A stretch of DNA of 64,000 bases from assembly GCA_030844895.1 (NCBI GenBank), contig CM061227.1:76434575-76498574 (forward strand). Reading direction: 5' to 3'. Position numbers and translations under genes: made by a program. Source of the stretch: Ambrosia x helenae (taxonomy: Eukaryota; Streptophyta; Magnoliopsida; Asterales; Asteraceae). Of this stretch, positions 22,495-34,654 are shown piece after piece (the first letter of the stretch is position 1; each line of letters begins with the position of its first letter). The notes under the pieces were generated by a model. It was not told where the DNA came from. It did no database searches and saw only the letters and a list, made by a program, of their open reading frames with translations.

Positions 22495-22566
22495 ACACAC
22501 ACGAATTCAACGGCGGAGCAGCGCCGTCGTACACCGCCGGCTACACAACCAACGTTCATCGAGTAT

Positions 22567-23219
22567 TAGGGATGGCAACGGGTCGGGTATGGGTCGGGTT
22601 TGGCTAATACCATACCCATACCCGGTTATAAAATCTCATCCCATACCCGTCCCATTACCCGTCGGGTTTTTGGCGGGTATTACCCGTCGGGTATAGAGCA
22701 TACCCGCGGGTTTCGGGTATGCCCGTTGGGATTTTCATGTATATATATTTTTACTTTTTTTTTTGGTGTTTTATGTTTTAGAAATCTATAATATATTAAG
22801 TTGTAATAAATAACATACGTATGATCATCACCATACTAATATTTGAAATATTTAGAATAAAAATATATATTATAATATGTATCTCAAGAGATATTTTTAT
22901 ATTTTGTAGCATATAAATATAAATAATAATGTTATTAAACTATAAATTCTTCAATAATGAATCTATTAAAGTGAACATTAAATGAAGAAAAATATATATA
23001 AAACTTAAAAATTAGCGGGTATATGTTTCGGGTAAACGGGTATTTAGTTTCGGGTAATCGGGTCGGGTATCGCCTAATACCATACCCGTCCCATACCCGC
23101 GAAATATTTTTTTTCCAATACCAAAACCGTCCCATACCCGTCGGGTATCGGGTATACCCGTCCCAAATGCTTCGGATTTCGGGTATACCCGTCGGGCTCG
23201 GGTTTTTTTGCCATCCCTA
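22567..23219. mobile_element. Non-autonomous hAT element (653 bp)
   Basis: Perfect 12-bp TIRs TAGGGATGGCAA / TTGCCATCCCTA and an exact 8-bp target duplication TCGAGTAT (22559-22566 and 23220-23227), the hAT signature. The interior lacks a transposase. Near both ends it has many copies of a CGGGTATG / ATACCCGTCGGGTAT theme on both strands, likely subterminal transposase-binding repeats of the originating hAT family. Confidence 0.95.
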
Positions 23220-23227
23220 TCGAGTAT

Positions 23228-23940
23228 CAATTGAGGACTGGAGCTTCATTAATATATTTTTGAGTTATGTTATTTGAAAACGACATCGTTTTCTCCAATT
23301 GTTTGTTGTACGATCTCGTGAGCCTACGAAACTCATTAATGACGGGGACATTTCGGTCCATGAAGGTTCTCTTATTAACAGATTTATTGTTAGAAGATGA
23401 TCTGGTTAAGCTCGAAGCAGAATGGTTGAGTGAAGTGGAAATGTGTTTGAGAGGAATAGGTGTCTGATCAGGAGAGTAAGTTGTACGTTTATAGCGAGGT
23501 AGCTGTAATCTGAGCTTCTTCATGCTAAATAATAAAAATATGCAGGTATGAGTTATGAGTGGATTGTTTGATTGGATTGGATTGAATTGTTATGGTTTAA
23601 TAGTTAGATATTTTGAGTTAATGAAGATGATGCTTGAAATCGGTAAAGGATGCAGAGACGTAGTCAAACAGAGTATATTATGAGACAAACAAAATGCACA
23701 ATTCTGTTTAAGTGGGTGGGGAACTACACAAACAAACAAAATGAAAGCTCAGTTTGACTTACCTAATTTTTTATATTTTATAAAAACAAAATATCTTCAC
23801 AAATTCACAATAGGTTATTGAATAAATAATCAGAATAAATTCATAATAGGTTATTGCATGATCTTTCAATTGTTTTATTATGTTTAATTTACTTTTCATA
23901 CTATCTTTCTATTTTGTTTTCTATGGTGGTATTTGTTCAA
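23228..23940 (-). other. Unassigned stretch with one possible coding remnant
   Basis: The minus frame 23523-23227 (MKKLRLQLPRYKRTTYSPDQ...) is Ser/Arg/Lys-rich with NEFRRLTRSYNKQLEKTM. It looks more like coding than the neighbouring AT-rich DNA, but the hAT insertion truncates it and I recognise no family. 23530-23940 shows nothing further. Confidence 0.3.
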
Positions 23941-24245
23941 ATTAATGTTAATGCACATGTGCATGAAGGTTTAATTCTTGTTATCATTAAGGTTTTTCGC
24001 TCTAGCGCACATGTGCATATGTTATGTGGTAATGAAAAAAGTAATGTGGATAATGATTGTTTTTATGTACATATGAGTTAAAAATGTTAATGCACATGTG
24101 CATAATGTAGTTGCTACTAATAAAAATAATGTTAATGCACATCTGCATTTATACTGATATCATTAATGTATTTTGCTCTAAGGCACATGTTCATATATTA
24201 TGTGGTAATGAAAAAAAGTAATGTTAATGCACATGTGCATTCAGA
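23940..24245 (+). repeat. Array of ATGCACATGTGCAT palindromes
   Basis: Six or seven copies or variants near 23951, 24008, 24092, 24138, 24182 and 24228, spaced about 45-85 bp, in AT-rich DNA just before a TTTGTAG acceptor-like site. Same palindrome core as in TA-2. Confidence 0.85.
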
Positions 24246-24285
24246 TTGAAACTGGTTTTTATTATGTGTTATTTATTGTTTGTAG

Positions 24286-24506
24286 ACAAAGATGGGATAA
24301 ACATAAAAGAATTTAACTTTTGTGTTATAATCGAGGGAGAAAGGGTAAAAAAAAAGCCGCCAGATGCGATTGAGGATGATGACATAATCGTTAATCGGGA
24401 AGTTAAAAAAGGTCGATATTATTTGTTTTATTGTATTGATGGTTTGGTAGAAACTACATGTAATTGTATAATAAAAACAGATTGGTACAAAAATTTTGTT
24501 ATTTGA
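24286..24506 (+). pseudogene. Possible terminal exon of an unknown element gene
   Basis: Follows TTGTTTGTAG and is open to a stop at 24506. It encodes DKDGINIKEFNFCVIIEGER, an acidic/basic middle (KKKPPDAIEDDD), and a Cys-containing end (YYLFYCIDGLVETTCNCIIK). The palindrome array sits directly upstream, as in TA-2. No recognised domain. Confidence 0.35.
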
Positions 24507-25280
24507 AGGATGCTGCATGTAAGTATTTTTGAATTTTTAGTTTTAATTAGGTTTTAAATTGAAATAAATTGGGGTTTTTTTTAGGTTAAACTATTTTCAT
24601 CAAAACACAGGCATAAGAATTTGGTGGCTATTTAAGTGTTGTTTATAGACTGCATAATGGTCATTCAAAGGATTTTTGGGGGATAATGGAATTAAGATTG
24701 CTCACAATGACGTTGAGAGCAATACAGGTGCTGAGGCATTCCAACTTCTTTTAATAATAGATTGTAACAATGTTAACTTTTCACCATCTAATTTCTGTAT
24801 TTCTCACCATTATATATTTGGTTAGATTAAGTAATGCTTTTGGATTTTTTTTATTGGCTATTTGGCTACAAGATTGTTAAAGGTCTTCAGACACTCTATT
24901 TTGTCCTGACTTAGTCATCTACATACCAAATAAATAAATTGAATAAGCTTTTTAATAACATGTCTTATGTTGTGAATATACGAAATATAGGTGTATGTAA
25001 GTTATTTAGTCAATATTTTAGACTATAAAATATAAAAACACAAAGAATATCGTTTTCTTTATCCCATCTACATACCAAATTAAATGCTTAAAATGCTTTT
25101 GGGTTTTTTTAGAATAATAATAATAATAATAACAACATTTTTTGGTGATAGTTTTTGGTTGCATACCAAGTGTTTGATCAAATGCTTGAATGAAAAAAAA
25201 AACTTATGTTAACCTTTTTGATTTTTTTTTCATTATTATTATTTTGTTTATGTTAGATTGTTATTGGCTTAGGGATATGA
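24507..25280. other. AT-rich, no gene seen
   Basis: Only short poly-T runs and an (AAT)n stretch near 25115. Nothing identifiable. Confidence 0.5.
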
Positions 25281-26000
25281 GGTTGATAGATCACATGTGA
25301 TTGATGAATAAGTGTGTAGTCTTTTATGTTAGTATATGCTAATACATGTTTGTGATGTCCCATTATGTGTTTAAGGAGCCCAACTAACATGTGTTTTCTG
25401 TTCTAGTATTGGTTCTCAGGTGTAGGAATGTAATTTATATCTCTGAAGTCTTGTATGCTCACACACGTTAGTGATGCTAACACATGCTAGTATATGTCCA
25501 ACTAATAGGTGTTAGGGTCCATATGACATACGTTATTTTCAGTAAAACACATGTCTTAGAATATTCTAACACATGCTACTGATGTCTTTTATTATATTAT
25601 GTATTTCATGAATATGTGGATAATTTTTTGGTATATGGCTTTAGAGTGGTTATGATTTGATTTTTTAAATTTATTATTCTTGGATTTCAAACCCTATTAA
25701 TCGTATTTGAGTAGTTGTATTAACATAGTTGTAAAATTGAGTATGATACACTTGGCACTGCAGATTTGGTGTTGTTTATACACATGTTAGTGATTCTAAC
25801 ACATGCTAGTATATGCCTAACTAACAGATGTTAGGGTTCATATGACATACGTTAGTATATGCCCAACTAACATGTGTTAGGGTTCATATGACATACGTTA
25901 TTTCAGTAAAACATATGTTTTAGAATATATTACACATGTCAGTGATATCTCATTATGTGTTTTGGAGAGGCCAACTAACACGTGTTATCTTTTTTTGTAG
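25281..26000 (+). repeat. Degenerate repeats with CTAACACATG / AACATGTGTTA and ATATGACATACGTTA
   Basis: At least three units contain CTAACACATGCTAGTATATG followed by CCAACTAAC..GTGTTAGGGT and CATATGACATACGTTA (about 25476-25545, 25796-25862 and 25853-25915). A TTTTTTTGTAG acceptor-like site and a short open segment follow at about 26001. Confidence 0.7.
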
Positions 26001-26290
26001 GTGAAAGGTTGTTTTGTGTTAAAGATGAAGATGGATATCAAGAACGAAGCATAGCTAAATCTTTTTTATGTTGTTATGATAGTTGTTTTGAAAATTCACA
26101 AATAAACATGTTTGTATGAAACATTTTTTTATATGTTTTAGTGTTGATTGTAATGATCGTTTTTATCATTTCTTAAATAAATACACATTTTGTGTGTTCT
26201 TTTATTATGTTCTTTTAGTATATGTCTGATAACACATGTTAGCGATGTCTCACACGAGGTCAGAATTTTGTTTCACAATACTAACGTACG

Positions 26291-26420
26291 TTAATATTTT
26301 ATCTTATATAAATCAATTAATTATTTAATTAATAATAATAAAAATAAAAATACTTCGTCTAAAAAAACTTATTATTTGGCACTCAACACAGTTAATGTTC
26401 AGAATCGTAAATACACTTCC
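26291..26420. repeat. Left flanking copy of an AT-rich ~290-bp unit also found right of the Tat element
   Basis: From TTTTATCTTATATAAATC to AATACACTTCC this stretch matches 46180-46311 with only scattered differences. It stops exactly at the left LTR edge, whereas the right-hand copy continues into TATCATAATTTAAAAAG. Confidence 0.85.
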
Positions 26421-26693
26421 TGAAGAAACAAAAGTCCTCACCTCTGGTGGGTATGAACTATCTGTCTCTGCAAGAAGATCCTTCACTAAGATGGATGGCT
26501 CTCTGACGATGAATACCTGAGAAACACAATATCCGGTGTGGGGCGACCGCCTCGAATCCAAAGGATTCTACTTAGCAGACACAAAAACGTGGTTAGCCTT
26601 AGTGTGTTCTTCAGGGAATTCTGAATGGCCTATTCAAGGAGATGAAGTACTCCTTAAATAGGTTCCACACGGGCCTCGACATTCACCCTTAAC
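26421..26693 (-). repeat. 3' LTR of the Tat element, outer part
   Basis: Matches 44801-45073 of the 5' LTR with about four substitutions. Interrupted after TTAAC at 26689-26693, which is duplicated at 33456-33460. Confidence 0.95.
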
Positions 26694-26751
26694 TGTCACA
26701 CCCTCAAAATCCACTTGCGGAGTTTTACCGCGAGGCGCATGACAAACCAGG

Positions 26752-29453
26752 TGTAACAACCGGCAAAAATAAGGTAATTCCGTACAAATTAATTAATATA
26801 TGATTAACGTAATTAAATGCGATTATGTGTGATTTAATTATCAAGGCCTTAGGAGATAGCAATTTCCAAATAGTGCATAGGAATGCATACGTTTAATGGT
26901 AAAGCATGATTGGATCATGTGTAAATAAGCTATCCGGTATGGACGTTGGCAATTACCCGGTAATAATTAAATAAACGAAACGGATCCCGGACACCCAGGA
27001 TATAAAATAAAGGGTATTTTCATAAGATATAATGAGTTTCGGAACTCCAAAACCATAAATGAAAACGTCTTGTACAAATCTCCCGGTAACGAATAAAATG
27101 CGCGTACCGCACCCGATACGCGTATAACTCATAATTTCACCCGGCAAAGGCCTAAATAACCTATCAACGCTTAAAATAGACTATATTTAAGGGTTATTAA
27201 AGGTATTTTTAATGTCCAAATAACGCGTGATTAAAACCCAAAAAATACCCGAACGACACCCGAACGACACCCGAACGACGGGGGATTAAACATAACAAAC
27301 AATGGGTAATTATTTGAAGTTGTGGACCCCACCAAACCCATCCAAGGGGCGGCCTAGATGGCCTTGTGGTATCCACACATGTGGTTTGATAATTATTATC
27401 TAAAGCCTAATGTTAAGCATGCATGGATTAGGAAAAGGTGTGAGACACACAAGTACAAGCATGCAAGCTTTTTTGTCTCCCCTTTGCCAAATTTTCGGCC
27501 CCTAGGCCAAATAAATCCAAGACAAGGCTAGCCATCATAGTCTAAATGTGCATGCATGGGTGGGAGATCTTATATACAATCCAAGTATAAGATTAAGCAT
27601 AATTATCAAAGATCTTGGAAAGATTACAACCCCTCCCTTGTCCCTTCAAGAACCCACGGCCACCACCACCCTTTCCATATCCAACCAAGATCAATTTTGT
27701 ACTTCATAAAATCTCTTGAATCTTTGGTAATAATCACAAGGATCCATGAGAAGATTATAAGAGATTGCAAGATATTAGTGAGATTTGCAAGCAAAATCCT
27801 ACATCTCTATACATACATATACGGCTATATACATACACACACACTTCATATCCTTCCAAGATTCCCAAGTACACATACAATCCTTCATAAGATTACTTAA
27901 ATCTTTGGAAGATTACATGTGATAATTATATATAAACATGTGTTAGAGAGTTGGATATCAAAGCAAAACACTCCTCTCTTCTTCCTTTCTTGAGGCCGTA
28001 GGTATCCCCACCCACACACACATCATTCTTCAAGTTTAACACATCCAAATTACTCCTAAACAATCCATCATCCAAACCCCTATTGTGTGTTTCAAGAGCT
28101 TGGAGCTAAACCACTTGGAAGAACACACTAAACCCCTCTCAAATCCAAGGTGTTTGTCTTCCCTAGCCTTGTGCTAGTAGTAAGCATTCTCAATCTTGTT
28201 TTTGATTATTATTATTCATGTATGTGTTCCTAGTAGCAAGTTGTACATGAAGGGTTTAAAAAGAGGTTTGAACATAATCTTTAATAGGTTTTACATGTGT
28301 AAAATGGAAGATTAAAGATATGAAAATAAACCATGGATTTGTTGATGATGATGTATTAGTCTTGAAAATATATAAAGTTTACATTTAAGACTAAGTAGGA
28401 TGATGTTTTGGTTAAAATTGTGGAATGAACTTGAATATGTTAAAAGTAACTTTAAATCATCTTATTATGATCTTACATGGTATAATATGTGGTAAAACAT
28501 ATTAGAAGTTCATAAATAAAGAAGATGGAAAATTAAAGTTAGCTCACTTAGATGAATGATATTTTGTTAAAATGGACAAATACATAAAACACACACATAA
28601 GTAGTCTTCCATATGAAATCTAAGACTAACAAAAGTGTTTTGATACAAAAATAACTTACCAATAAAAAGTTGAATCTTCAAAGTCTACTATTTTGAGTGA
28701 AAAATGTTAACTTTGAAAGTTAGAATGGAAAAATGCAACTTTTGAAAGTTAAGGGACTAATATTGTAACTTTGAAAGTTAGAGGACTAAAATGGATATTT
28801 TAGAAACTATTAGTCCAAAAATACAAGTATGGAAAGTTTGGTGTAAAAAATGTAAGTAATAAAGTCTAAGGATGATTTTTGTAAATACTAGTAGAAATAC
28901 TTGGGTATTTTGTATAAAAGTGTAATTTTTGAAAGTTATAAAAATATAAAGGGTTTTAACATAAGGATTTTTATAAAATAAAGATTTTATAAAAATATTA
29001 AACAAACTTGAGAAACTTATACAAAAATGAATACTTTTATATAAATGGGAATATAAAAGTGTTGGAAAACATTTTTGTAGTTAAGTTAACAAGTTGGGTT
29101 AAAAATACATAAGTATTTGAAACCATCCAAGTAACATGTGAAAATAGGAAGAAATATGGATAATATTTCTATAAAATACATGTTGGGAAAAACTTGGAAA
29201 AATTAACTAATCGAGTTAAGATATCGAACTAAGACGCGTTAACGAACCGTACACGGACAAAACATGAGAAAAATGCCATTGCGGCAAGATAAGAAAAATA
29301 TATATTTTAAGAAGTAAAATATATATATACATTGGGTGAAAACTAATAAACACTTTCCTAAGTGTTAAGAGAATTATTCGTGGGAGAAACACATGACATA
29401 AACAAATAAGACGTTAAACAAACGTATATACTTAACGAGAAAAATTACACATT

Positions 29454-29484
<31 letters not shown>

Positions 29485-30837
29485 GCTCGTCTCGGCAAAA
29501 TTCTAGTATATCTACTTAATGGGAAAGTAGATATGTGGGAAGGAAAGCCGCGACGAGAAGACAAAGATATATATATGTGTATGCCGTACCAACGGAATCC
29601 TAGTATATTTATTTAAATGGGAAAATAAATATACGGTATGGTGAGTTGAAATGGGACGTTAAGAATATACAATCGAACGACAAGATCTTAGTATATTTGT
29701 TTAAATGGGAAAACAAATGTGCGGCAAAGTGAGTCGGGTCGAGGGTTGAAATATATATTATATCGAGCGATGCGATCTTAAGTATAATTATTTAAATGGG
29801 AAAATAATTATATGTCAAGTGAAGTCGAGTCGATGATAATAAGATACAAGTTATGGAAATATTAACAAGAATAATATATAACTTGTAGTACAAAGGGGTA
29901 ATGTAACGCCAACAAAACCTAGGATACGCGCTTAATTAAACGGGATTTGGAACAACTTGTGGTCGGGAGTTGGGTGTACAACTTGCCAAGGCACATGCAC
30001 TATAGTAATAGTGGCTCATACGTCTAGGACGTTTGTAGGTACGAGACCACCCCTTTGCTATCCACCCTTTTGAGCCAGACACAGTTTCAGGTGAGTTTCA
30101 CGGCCCATTTTAAACTATTTTTACGTTTTCGGGGGAAAGATATGTTAGGGAAATGTTTGACGGGTTTATTACTTGAGGTGTGACCGCCACTCGGGGTTGA
30201 GTCCTCGCCTCTATAATCATTTATTCGGAAATTGAAACCGGAGGAATATTCGAATAGTACTATTGGTGCCTGACAAGGCCCACCCCTAATCGATAGCGTC
30301 GATTGTGCATTAGGTTATGCCTGGGGTGCAAATATTCTGAACTTAAGTCGTGGGAAACCGAGTAACGACTTGGAGCGGGGCATTTTATTTATATACGTCT
30401 TGGTTTGATTATAGTCTCAAGTAGATTTATAGGAATTTGCAACTCCTATATATGGTCATAACATGGTATTCCCAAGTATTCAAGTTTTAGAAACTGAAAA
30501 CCTGTGAACTCACCAATATATTTATATTGACGAAACTTTTAAACATATCTTTCAGGTAACTAGATGAAGAAGGATCAGGCGAGCTGGGTCGGAGAATCTC
30601 CCAATGCGGCGTTGTACATTTTGCGGGGTTTCACCCTTATTTCCCAAAGCTTGGGATATATTTGAGAAACCTCGATGTTACTTTAAAAACAATTTACTTT
30701 TGTGTAATGTTTGGAACAAGTAATGACGCCTTAATAAATGACCCACTTTTCTTAAATTACTTATGTTTAGCAATAACCTTGACTTTATGCTTTTGAACCG
30801 TCGCGCCACGTGTTTCCGCCATTGACGTGGTGTGACA
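26752..30837 (+). mobile_element. S3: plus-oriented 4.1-kb solo LTR nested in S2
   Basis: Starts TGTAACAACCGG and ends GTGGTGTGACA, with exact 5-bp target duplication CCAGG (26747-26751, 30838-30842). No gag/pol and no internal LTR copy were seen, so it is most likely a solo LTR. Its last ~350 bp resembles S1. A leader-like region with splice-like boundaries lies near 27960-28200. Four structured hairpin repeats lie at 29506-29813. This is the youngest layer of the stack: S3 in S2 in the Tat LTR. Confidence 0.9.
29506..29813 (+). repeat. Four ~90-bp repeats, each with a hairpin whose stem covaries and whose loop is constant
   Basis: Hairpins at 29506-29536, 29603-29634, 29691-29721 and 29781-29813. 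All have the loop AATGGGA. Stems are TATCTACTT/AAGTAGATA, TATTTATTT/AAATAAATA, TATTTGTTT/AAACAAATG (with G-T pairs) and TAATTATTT/AAATAATTA. The stem sequences differ but pairing is kept. Each is preceded by an (A)TC(T/C)TAGTA-like phrase. Confidence 0.9.
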
Positions 30838-31989
30838 CCAGGATCCAAACCAACGATCACAATAAACAAGTCTAACATGAACATAATGCAATTTCAAAAC
30901 AATGTTTAAAATTCCCGTTTACAGCGGAAGCTTATTCAAAACAATTATTCAATAGTAAATCAATGTTCAACGTTTGTAAAACCATGCAACCCTAACTAGA
31001 CGCCGTGCAGACGCGTGCGCCCTAGTCCAGTCGTGCTACCTTAGCGACCTGAGAAAACATGTAAAAGTTTACGTCAGCACAAAAATGCTGGTGAGTTTAC
31101 AGGTTTTGTAATCCAAGTACCAAGTCAACCTGTCCATACTATAACAAATCGAAAACCAGTGTACGCTAGCTAGGCGTATGTTTTGTTACTACCACGATTG
31201 GAAAACCATTATTAACTCGCAAACCAAATGTGTGCCCGATGTAGTAACCCTGTTGTTCCTGTTGTTCCTGTTTGAGACAATATGCACCCGCCGACCCTCC
31301 AAGTCGACGAGCGGGGTTGGTCACTCCCAATAGCGCTATTCACATTTCCCCGTTGTGCAAACCCGCACATTCATGGTTCCCCCCGGGACTTCCAAAGATC
31401 GTGTAGTACACAATAGAAACCCATAGTATGACAGTAGTTACCAAATAATCGTTTTAACACATGTTTTCTCCCCCGAAAATATGAAACCAGTTTAAAAGAG
31501 GGGCCGTAAACTCACCTTAAGTTGCGTTACTTCGTAATACGAATAACTCAGCAGCTATGCTAGTCCCGTAAAGCGGCGACCTAACATATGACAGTTACAA
31601 GCACTTAGACTAATAACCCGCAGGTTAATTAGTCCCTAGATGTCCAGACCATAACCAAGTTCGTTTGAAAACACCGTGACTGTTTAACTGACCCAAAGTA
31701 CAAGACTCGACATCCCATTGGTGACCCGAGACTTCCCGTGTTATGTTTACGCTCTCAAACATGAAATCATGCAATCACACTTAACATACGTTAACGCACA
31801 ACAAGTTATAGCACATAGCTCTCGTATCACCGAATTACATCCAAACATATGTTACCAAGTTATTAGATATGTTACGGGGTTCTTAGCATGTTCCTACATG
31901 TCAAATCGGGTCTCGGAATGCTAATTTATACTTACAGCAGCAGTACACGCGATTAGGAAAAGTCAACTAGCATTTAGGTTGGTCAACTG

Positions 31990-32175
31990 GCATTTAGGAA
32001 GGCTAATCGCATGTAACTACTAGCATTTAGGGCTGATTGCATGTAACTACTAGCATTTAGGGCTGATTGCATGTAACTACTAGCATTTAGGGCTGATTGC
32101 ATGTAACTACTAGCATTTAGGGCTGATTGCATGTAACTACTAGCAATTAGGGCTAATCGCATGTATCTACTAGCA
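31990..32175. repeat. 30-bp tandem array in S2
   Basis: Five or six units of CATGTAACTACTAGCATTTAGGGCTGATTG (30 bp); the outer ones carry TAATCG in place of TGATTG. In frame terms it encodes nothing. Confidence 0.95.
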
Positions 32176-33037
32176 ATTAGGCCCTAATCGCATGAAACAT
32201 AGGCGATTGGCCTCCTAATCGCCTCTAACATAGGCGATTAGGATTGCTAATCGCCTGTAACCTTGCTGTTCCGGTTTTTCGCGCGTTTAACGCTCCAAAT
32301 CAGATCCAGAACGTGTGTAACCACCCAATATCATCCCAACAACTATTCTAAACATGTTTCAACTAAAACCCTTCGTTTTGCCTCGTATTATCAGCCCTGC
32401 ATGCAATCACGTAATCCAAACACCATTCACATAGCATGCAACATCACACTAACATGCGTAACTATAACCCTAATAATCAATTACTCAGATTTCATTAACA
32501 TAACATCAATATTATTCTGATCTAATCATAATAACATGTCATTCATTCATCTTGAATCATAAAAACCCTAGCTTTCTAATCATAAACACACATAACACAT
32601 GTATACTAGTTAGAATCCGATTATCAACACTTATTAACGATTTTCAGAAAGCTTTTCCGTTTTAGAACAGGTCTGGACTATTAGGGATTGAATAAAAACG
32701 TTTATAAGATTGCATGGATGGAAACCAAACCTTAGATTTGTAAAAGAATGATGGATTAAGCTTGAAACCTTGTGTTTTGATCAAAAATCGCGTTCCAGAG
32801 GTTGTGTGTGTGTTGGGGCGGGTTATGGGACGACTAGGGTTTGTATAATGAAGTTTAGGAGGTCAAGTATGGTATTTATAGTCGTTTTTAGTCGTCCAGC
32901 CCGTAACACACGATTATGCAGCTTTACACGCGATTAGGAAGCCTAATCGCATGTAAGTTCATGCAATTGGGGCCTAATCGCATGAACAGTCATGCAATTG
33001 GTCCCTACTCGCCCCTAAAGGGCCTACTCGCCTCCCT

Positions 33038-33069
33038 TATAGGCGATTAGGCCTCCCTAATCGCCTATA
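33038..33069. repeat. Perfect 14-bp inverted repeat in S2
   Basis: TATAGGCGATTAGG, spacer CCTC, CCTAATCGCCTATA. The core GCGATTAG recurs in both orientations at 31950, 32205-32250 and 32930-33065. Confidence 0.95.
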
Positions 33070-33455
33070 GGGGCTGGTTTCGTGTGTTTTGCGCGTTAAA
33101 CCCCGTTTTAACATATGTTAACACATATTCACATACCGACAAGTCACATAATGATTGTAAAACATAACACATGTAAATACACATATTCACACTCGTTCAC
33201 CAATTCCCGGGACTCGAGACTTGTATGTTCCGTATGCCCTGACGATCCTACAAATCGTCACCGTTTGTACACTTGGTTAAGGACTGACATCTAATGAACC
33301 TCTAGACCAACATCCAATGATCTTCTAGACTAAACCGATAGTTCCCGAACCATAACCCGACTTAACTAACCCAGTTAAGTACAATATACGCGTGACTCGC
33401 TAAGGTAGACTTTCATCTAGACCACGTTGTTAACCAGAATTTGCCGGGTGTCACA

Positions 33456-34301
33456 TTAACTTACCCAATGGGCTGAGGCCCAGTTAAGGGTTTGCCTCCA
33501 CACCGGCCCACAATTAGGCCCAACAAGAGATAGTATACGACGAGTGAGAAATCATAGAGAATGACCGTACCTTTTCCTGTGACGTGTCGTCGTGTGATTG
33601 GTCGCAGGCCTGGGCCAATATGATTGGCCATTGAGTGTACTACTGTCCCCTCTGCTGGCCTTCGTTAGTGGAGATCCCCGCTGAGGTGGTCCCATGCATT
33701 CTTATTGGTCGATACGTACGGAGACTGTACTGTTTGTCTCCTGCGGGTCTGGTCTCGGACACGTGTGATTCCCCTGTTAGCCGATCGTGCCGCATGCTCC
33801 TTGCCACACGTCGTTGGACTCTGGTTGGCTCGTACCATGTTGTACGATCATATGTGTTATCGCCACGTGTTTGCTTTGGCTTTGTCCTCAAAACCCTGGC
33901 GGATGTTGGTCCAACGTCCGCGCTTAGTGGTTGCAACCCGCATCCGGGTTGATATGGCAGGACCCGCAGGTGATGGGCTTACTCTGCCCATGGTTGACGT
34001 TGTAATCACTTGGGCCTTGTGGCCCTGCTCCCGTGTTTGGGCTTTGGCTTTGGGTAGGGGCCCAAGTAAATTTGGGTCCCTACCCCTTCACTTCCCTATC
34101 ATAATTTTAAAAGTTCCCTCTTGAATAATCAAAACTTGGGCTTAAATGTATTATTTATTATTATAATTGGAAGATCTTTTTTACAACCACTGTTAATAAT
34201 AACAACAGATGTTGTCAAAACAGCTGTCATCAAATAGAATTTCACTTGCAATGTTATATCTTATACAACAACTCTTATTACAACAACTCTTATTATTTGC
34301 A
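33456..34301 (-). repeat. 3' LTR of the Tat element, inner part
   Basis: The duplicated TTAAC at 33456-33460 followed by 841 bp matching 45074-45914 with about six substitutions and no gaps. Reading frames of 98-139 residues here recur in the other LTR and are not genes. Confidence 0.95.
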
Positions 34302-34516
34302 TTTTGTTCTGACAGTTGAAGTGATTGACTCTTTGTCTGCCGCGTCTGTTTTGCCGTCATGTCAGTTATGGGGGAAACGACTTTTGGAGTACTCGTGTCA
34401 GGTGCGCGTGGGCGACGCGCTGCGCGTGGCAGGATTTTTCGCTGTAGTGGGCCACGTGTCACGTTGGTGATGAGCCTAGGTGTGTCAGTGTGGCCCACTG
34501 TAATTAATGTGGGCAG

Positions 34517-34524
34517 TATATATA
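34517..34524 (+). promoter_or_regulatory. TATA box of antisense gene 1 of the Tat element
   Basis: TATATATA, 131 bp before the chosen ATG at 34655 and about 215 bp inside the LTR edge. Upstream 34440-34500 has GGGCCACGTGTCAC (a G-box-like CACGTG) and GTGGCCCAC. It implies a dedicated plus-strand promoter opposite to the LTR transcript. Confidence 0.65.
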
Positions 34525-34654
34525 GCCCTTCATTTCCTCATTTGTGCATTTTCTTGCTTTCTGTTCACTTAAAATTTTTTCACTTCTTTCTTTCGTGGTA
34601 ACCGTCCACCGGTTTTTAGTCCAGAAGTTTATCCGTGTTTTCCGCTTAATCGAA

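Larger units (their letters stand above)
26694..33455 (-). mobile_element. S2: minus-oriented solo LTR (~2.7 kb), itself interrupted by S3
   Basis: Plus-strand ends TGTCACACCC...GGGTGTCACA with an exact 5-bp target duplication TTAAC (26689-26693, 33456-33460). Removing S3 leaves about 2,671 bp. Read on the minus strand, the segment around 31110-31050 (ACTCACCAGCATTTTTGTGC, then a TTTCTCAGG-like site) is homologous to the terminal block of S1 and S3, so S2 belongs to the same broad LTR family. No coding potential. It contains a 30-bp tandem array and several 'GCGATTAG' motif clusters. Confidence 0.88.

Noticed and set aside
31990..32175. CRISPR-like 30-bp repeats
   Set aside because: Tandem without spacers, inside an LTR.
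33635..34124. Plus- and minus-strand frames of 98-139 residues
   Set aside because: The same frames recur at 45248-45737 because both lie in the Tat LTRs. They match no domain and are LTR sequence.
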